In this document: positions 61,271 through 64,000 of the stretch, piece after piece
How the letters are laid out: each line of letters begins with the position of its first letter
Numbering within the stretch: the stretch's first letter is position 1
Assembly: GCF_026283965.1 (NCBI RefSeq)
Contig: NZ_JAPDPD010000001.1
Span: 372,001-436,000, forward strand
DNA length: 64,000 nucleotides
Direction: 5' to 3'
Source of the DNA: Dyella subtropica
Lineage (GTDB): Bacteria; Pseudomonadota; Gammaproteobacteria; Xanthomonadales; Rhodanobacteraceae
Program-made: the position numbers and the translations under genes
Notes under the pieces: generated by a model
Seen by the model: only the letters and a program-made list of their open reading frames with translations
What the model was told of the DNA's origin: nothing
The model's database searches: none

Positions 61271-61298
61271 ATGACTCTAACGAAAGCCGGCCTATAGT
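61271..61298 (+). promoter_or_regulatory. candidate fumC promoter
   Basis: TATAGT (61293-61298) lies 34 nt before the fumC ATG. Only a weak -35 (ATGACT, 61271-61276, 16 nt spacing) is present. It lies in the 157-nt divergent gap with purB. Confidence 0.4.
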
Positions 61299-61332
61299 CG
61301 CCGGCAGACCTCTTCATCCAAGGAATCCACGT

Positions 61333-62730
<1,398 letters not shown>

Positions 62731-62745
62731 ACATCAGCTTGCCTG

Positions 62746-62928
62746 CTAGGGAAGTCGCGCCGAGAACAGCGCGACTTTGCCGTGTACGGCGATATCGACC
62801 TGGGCGAAGCGATGGCGCAATGCTTGCTCCAGACCGCTGATGTCATCGGTCCGGTTACTGAAGATCCCTTTGCGGTTGTACACAGCCATCAGCTTTCGGC
62901 CAAAGCGATTCAGGCGAAGAGCTGACAT
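62746..62928 (-). CDS. possible small hypothetical protein
   Basis: A 60-residue frame with composition that is not obviously shadow-like (KLMAVYNRKGIFSNRTDD). It has no clear Shine-Dalgarno site, no recognised family, and its 3' end overlaps the hairpin after fumC. If it is not a gene, the 360 nt between fumC and the lipoprotein gene contain only this hairpin and the one at 63008. Confidence 0.3.
   Translation of the reverse strand: MSALRLNRFGRKLMAVYNRKGIFSNRTDDISGLEQALRHRFAQVDIAVHGKVALFSARLP
62752..62777 (+). terminator. possible fumC terminator
   Basis: AAGTCGCGC and GCGCGACTT form a 9-bp stem with an 8-nt loop and end in TTT. The T-run is weak. Confidence 0.45.
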
Positions 62929-63007
62929 CTCGAAAACTTCATGAATTCAAGTGGCAGACGACGGTCGTTGCGGTGCATCGCAGGCGGGGTGTGGCTGGCA
63001 AGTCCGC

Positions 63008-63040
63008 GCCTGCGTCCCGCTTCCGTGCGGGGACGCAGGC
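63008..63040. repeat. 11-bp inverted repeat after the lipoprotein gene
   Basis: GCCTGCGTCCC (63008-63018) pairs perfectly with GGGACGCAGGC (63030-63040). No T-run is present on the minus strand, so terminator function is uncertain. Confidence 0.5.
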
Positions 63041-63090
63041 TGGCAAGGTCGCCGCGGCTTGCCGGCGGTTGAGCGCCGTCAGGTCCTTGC

Positions 63091-63762
63091 TCAATCCTTG
63101 TCGACGTTTTTGCCGCAGTCGTCGACGTCCTGCTGCGTCATGGTGGCATAGGGATGGAACTCCGGCATCGCCGCGGCCAGCTTCTGCTGCGAGGCAAGCA
63201 GGTCGGGCATGCGCTGGCACAGCTTCAGGGCGGCGGCCTTGATCTGCGCGGTCTGCGGCTTGATACGCGCCTCGACTTCCTTGTCGCTCTGGCCGAGGAT
63301 GGCCCCCCAGATCGCTTCCTTGGCGGCGGCCATGCCGAGGTTGGCGCCGCTGGCCCCGATATCCATGCCGGCCTCGGCGATGCCGATGATGCGCTGGCGG
63401 TAGTCCGCCAACATAGTGTGTTGCTCGGGTGTGGCTGGCACCGTCTTGCCGGCGATCACCAGGTCGTTCTGCGGCGTGATGACCGCCTTGGGCAGATTGC
63501 TGGTGTCGCGATGATGGCCGTTGTCGAGATGCACGCTGTTGATGTCGATGTCCTGGCTGACCAGCTCGCGTTTGGCCTGGTCGATACCCTTTTGCACTTC
63601 AGCGCCGATGACTGAGGGCGAGGTTTGCTGCTGTACTTCCTTCATCGCGTCGGCCACGCCGTTGGTGGCTCCGGCGTCGACGTGATTGGGTTGGCCACAG
63701 GCAGTCAGCGACAGGCTGAGAGCCGCAGCTAGCAGGCCGAAGGTGATCGAGCGGTGCTTCAT
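63091..63762 (-). CDS. DUF2884 (YggN-like) lipoprotein
   Basis: The 223-residue protein has a lipoprotein signal with lipobox LTAC (Cys22). The part DINSVHLDNGHHRDTSNLPK and ITPQNDLVIAGKTVPATPEQ matches the pattern of the DUF2884/YggN family: a 'pdG-L-I-dGk' segment and then a long amphipathic helical region with two late cysteines. The function of the family is unknown; the product is expected to be anchored in the envelope. Confidence 0.75.
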   Translation of the reverse strand: MKHRSITFGLLAAALSLSLTACGQPNHVDAGATNGVADAMKEVQQQTSPSVIGAEVQKGIDQAKRELVSQDIDINSVHLDNGHHRDTSNLPKAVITPQNDLVIAGKTVPATPEQHTMLADYRQRIIGIAEAGMDIGASGANLGMAAAKEAIWGAILGQSDKEVEARIKPQTAQIKAAALKLCQRMPDLLASQQKLAAAMPEFHPYATMTQQDVDDCGKNVDKD

Positions 63763-63822
63763 GGGGTGCCTCCCTGTCAGTGCTGGATGAGATAGTCGTG
63801 GCCGCTGCGAAGAGAACCCTGA

Positions 63823-64000
63823 TCAGCTGTCGTCGCGAACTCGGCGGAACCAGATGGCTGCGGCGATCAATGCGGCGCCCGCAGCCACGCCGATCCACAG
63901 GTTGGGTGTGGTCAGTAGGCCATAGGTGTAATTCGGTGCGAGCAGGTCCAGTGGATTGTGGAACCCGTTCATATCGCTCGCCGTTTCCAGGCTGTGCTTA
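63823..64000 (-). CDS. membrane protein, C-terminal part (possible ABC-2 permease)
   Basis: The frame is open from the right edge to a TGA at 63823-63825 and encodes 58 residues. It ends in one membrane helix and a basic tail (LWIGVAAGAALIAAAIWFRR). Such an ending is common in ABC-2-type permeases, but the fragment is too short to be sure. The rest lies beyond the window. Confidence 0.55.
   Translation of the reverse strand, partial: KHSLETASDMNGFHNPLDLLAPNYTYGLLTTPNLWIGVAAGAALIAAAIWFRRVRDDS

Overview
The window is about 64 kb of high-GC chromosome with a gene order typical of Gammaproteobacteria of the order Xanthomonadales. The best fit is Rhodanobacteraceae (Dyella/Rhodanobacter/Luteibacter-like). 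Supporting points are a 14-gene nuo operon followed by tRNA-fMet and rimP-nusA-infB-rbfA-truB-rpsO-pnp, a Xanthomonas-type non-canonical PilZ, a class III PHA synthase (phaE-phaC), and sucAB-lpd together. This assignment is inferred from protein character and synteny; no search was run.

Layout. 1-1.9 kb: the end of holB, a PIG-L/LmbE-type deacetylase and pilZ. 2.0-16.8 kb: a promoter and the complete nuoA-N operon (respiratory complex I). 16.9-26.5 kb: initiator tRNA, terminator, a structured rimP leader, the translation/RNA operon rimP-nusA-infB, an internal intrinsic terminator, rbfA-truB, a separate promoter and 19-bp hairpin ahead of rpsO, then pnp. 26.5-30.5 kb: a palindromic element, phaE-phaC, a PspC-domain protein, mtnA and a GtrA-like protein. 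30.6-33.3 kb: gyrA, with Ala at position 83. 33.3-37.1 kb: a small accessory patch with a short exported protein, a decayed M23 peptidase (no ATG, in-frame amber), a divergent AraC regulator/NmrA-like oxidoreductase pair and a peroxiredoxin. 37.1-38.9 kb: a 164-bp near-perfect palindrome, a sigma32-type promoter, hsp20 and cbpA. 38.9-49 kb, mostly on the minus strand: a PilH-like receiver, an AcuI-type reductase, a LOG-family protein, lpd-sucB-sucA, a GNAT two-domain protein and the ribosomal oxygenase roxA. 49-59.8 kb: sulfur assimilation (cysJ-cysI-cysH-sat/cysC, a CysB-type LysR regulator, cysG, cysK), broken by 0.6 kb of mosaic intergenic repeats. 59.8-64 kb: purB, fumC, a DUF2884-like lipoprotein and the end of a membrane protein.

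How the genes work together. Complex I, 2-oxoglutarate dehydrogenase and fumarase form central energy metabolism. The sulfur block encodes sulfate to APS to PAPS (Sat-CysC fusion), PAPS to sulfite (CysH without Fe-S cysteines), sulfite to sulfide (CysJI with siroheme from CysG) and sulfide to cysteine (CysK). No convincing new multi-gene defence or mobile system is present. The most unusual signals are non-coding: two related AGGGATGC palindromes with compensating stem changes, a 16-bp box repeated at equal spacing before an ATG at two sulfur loci, and the rpsO leader hairpin.
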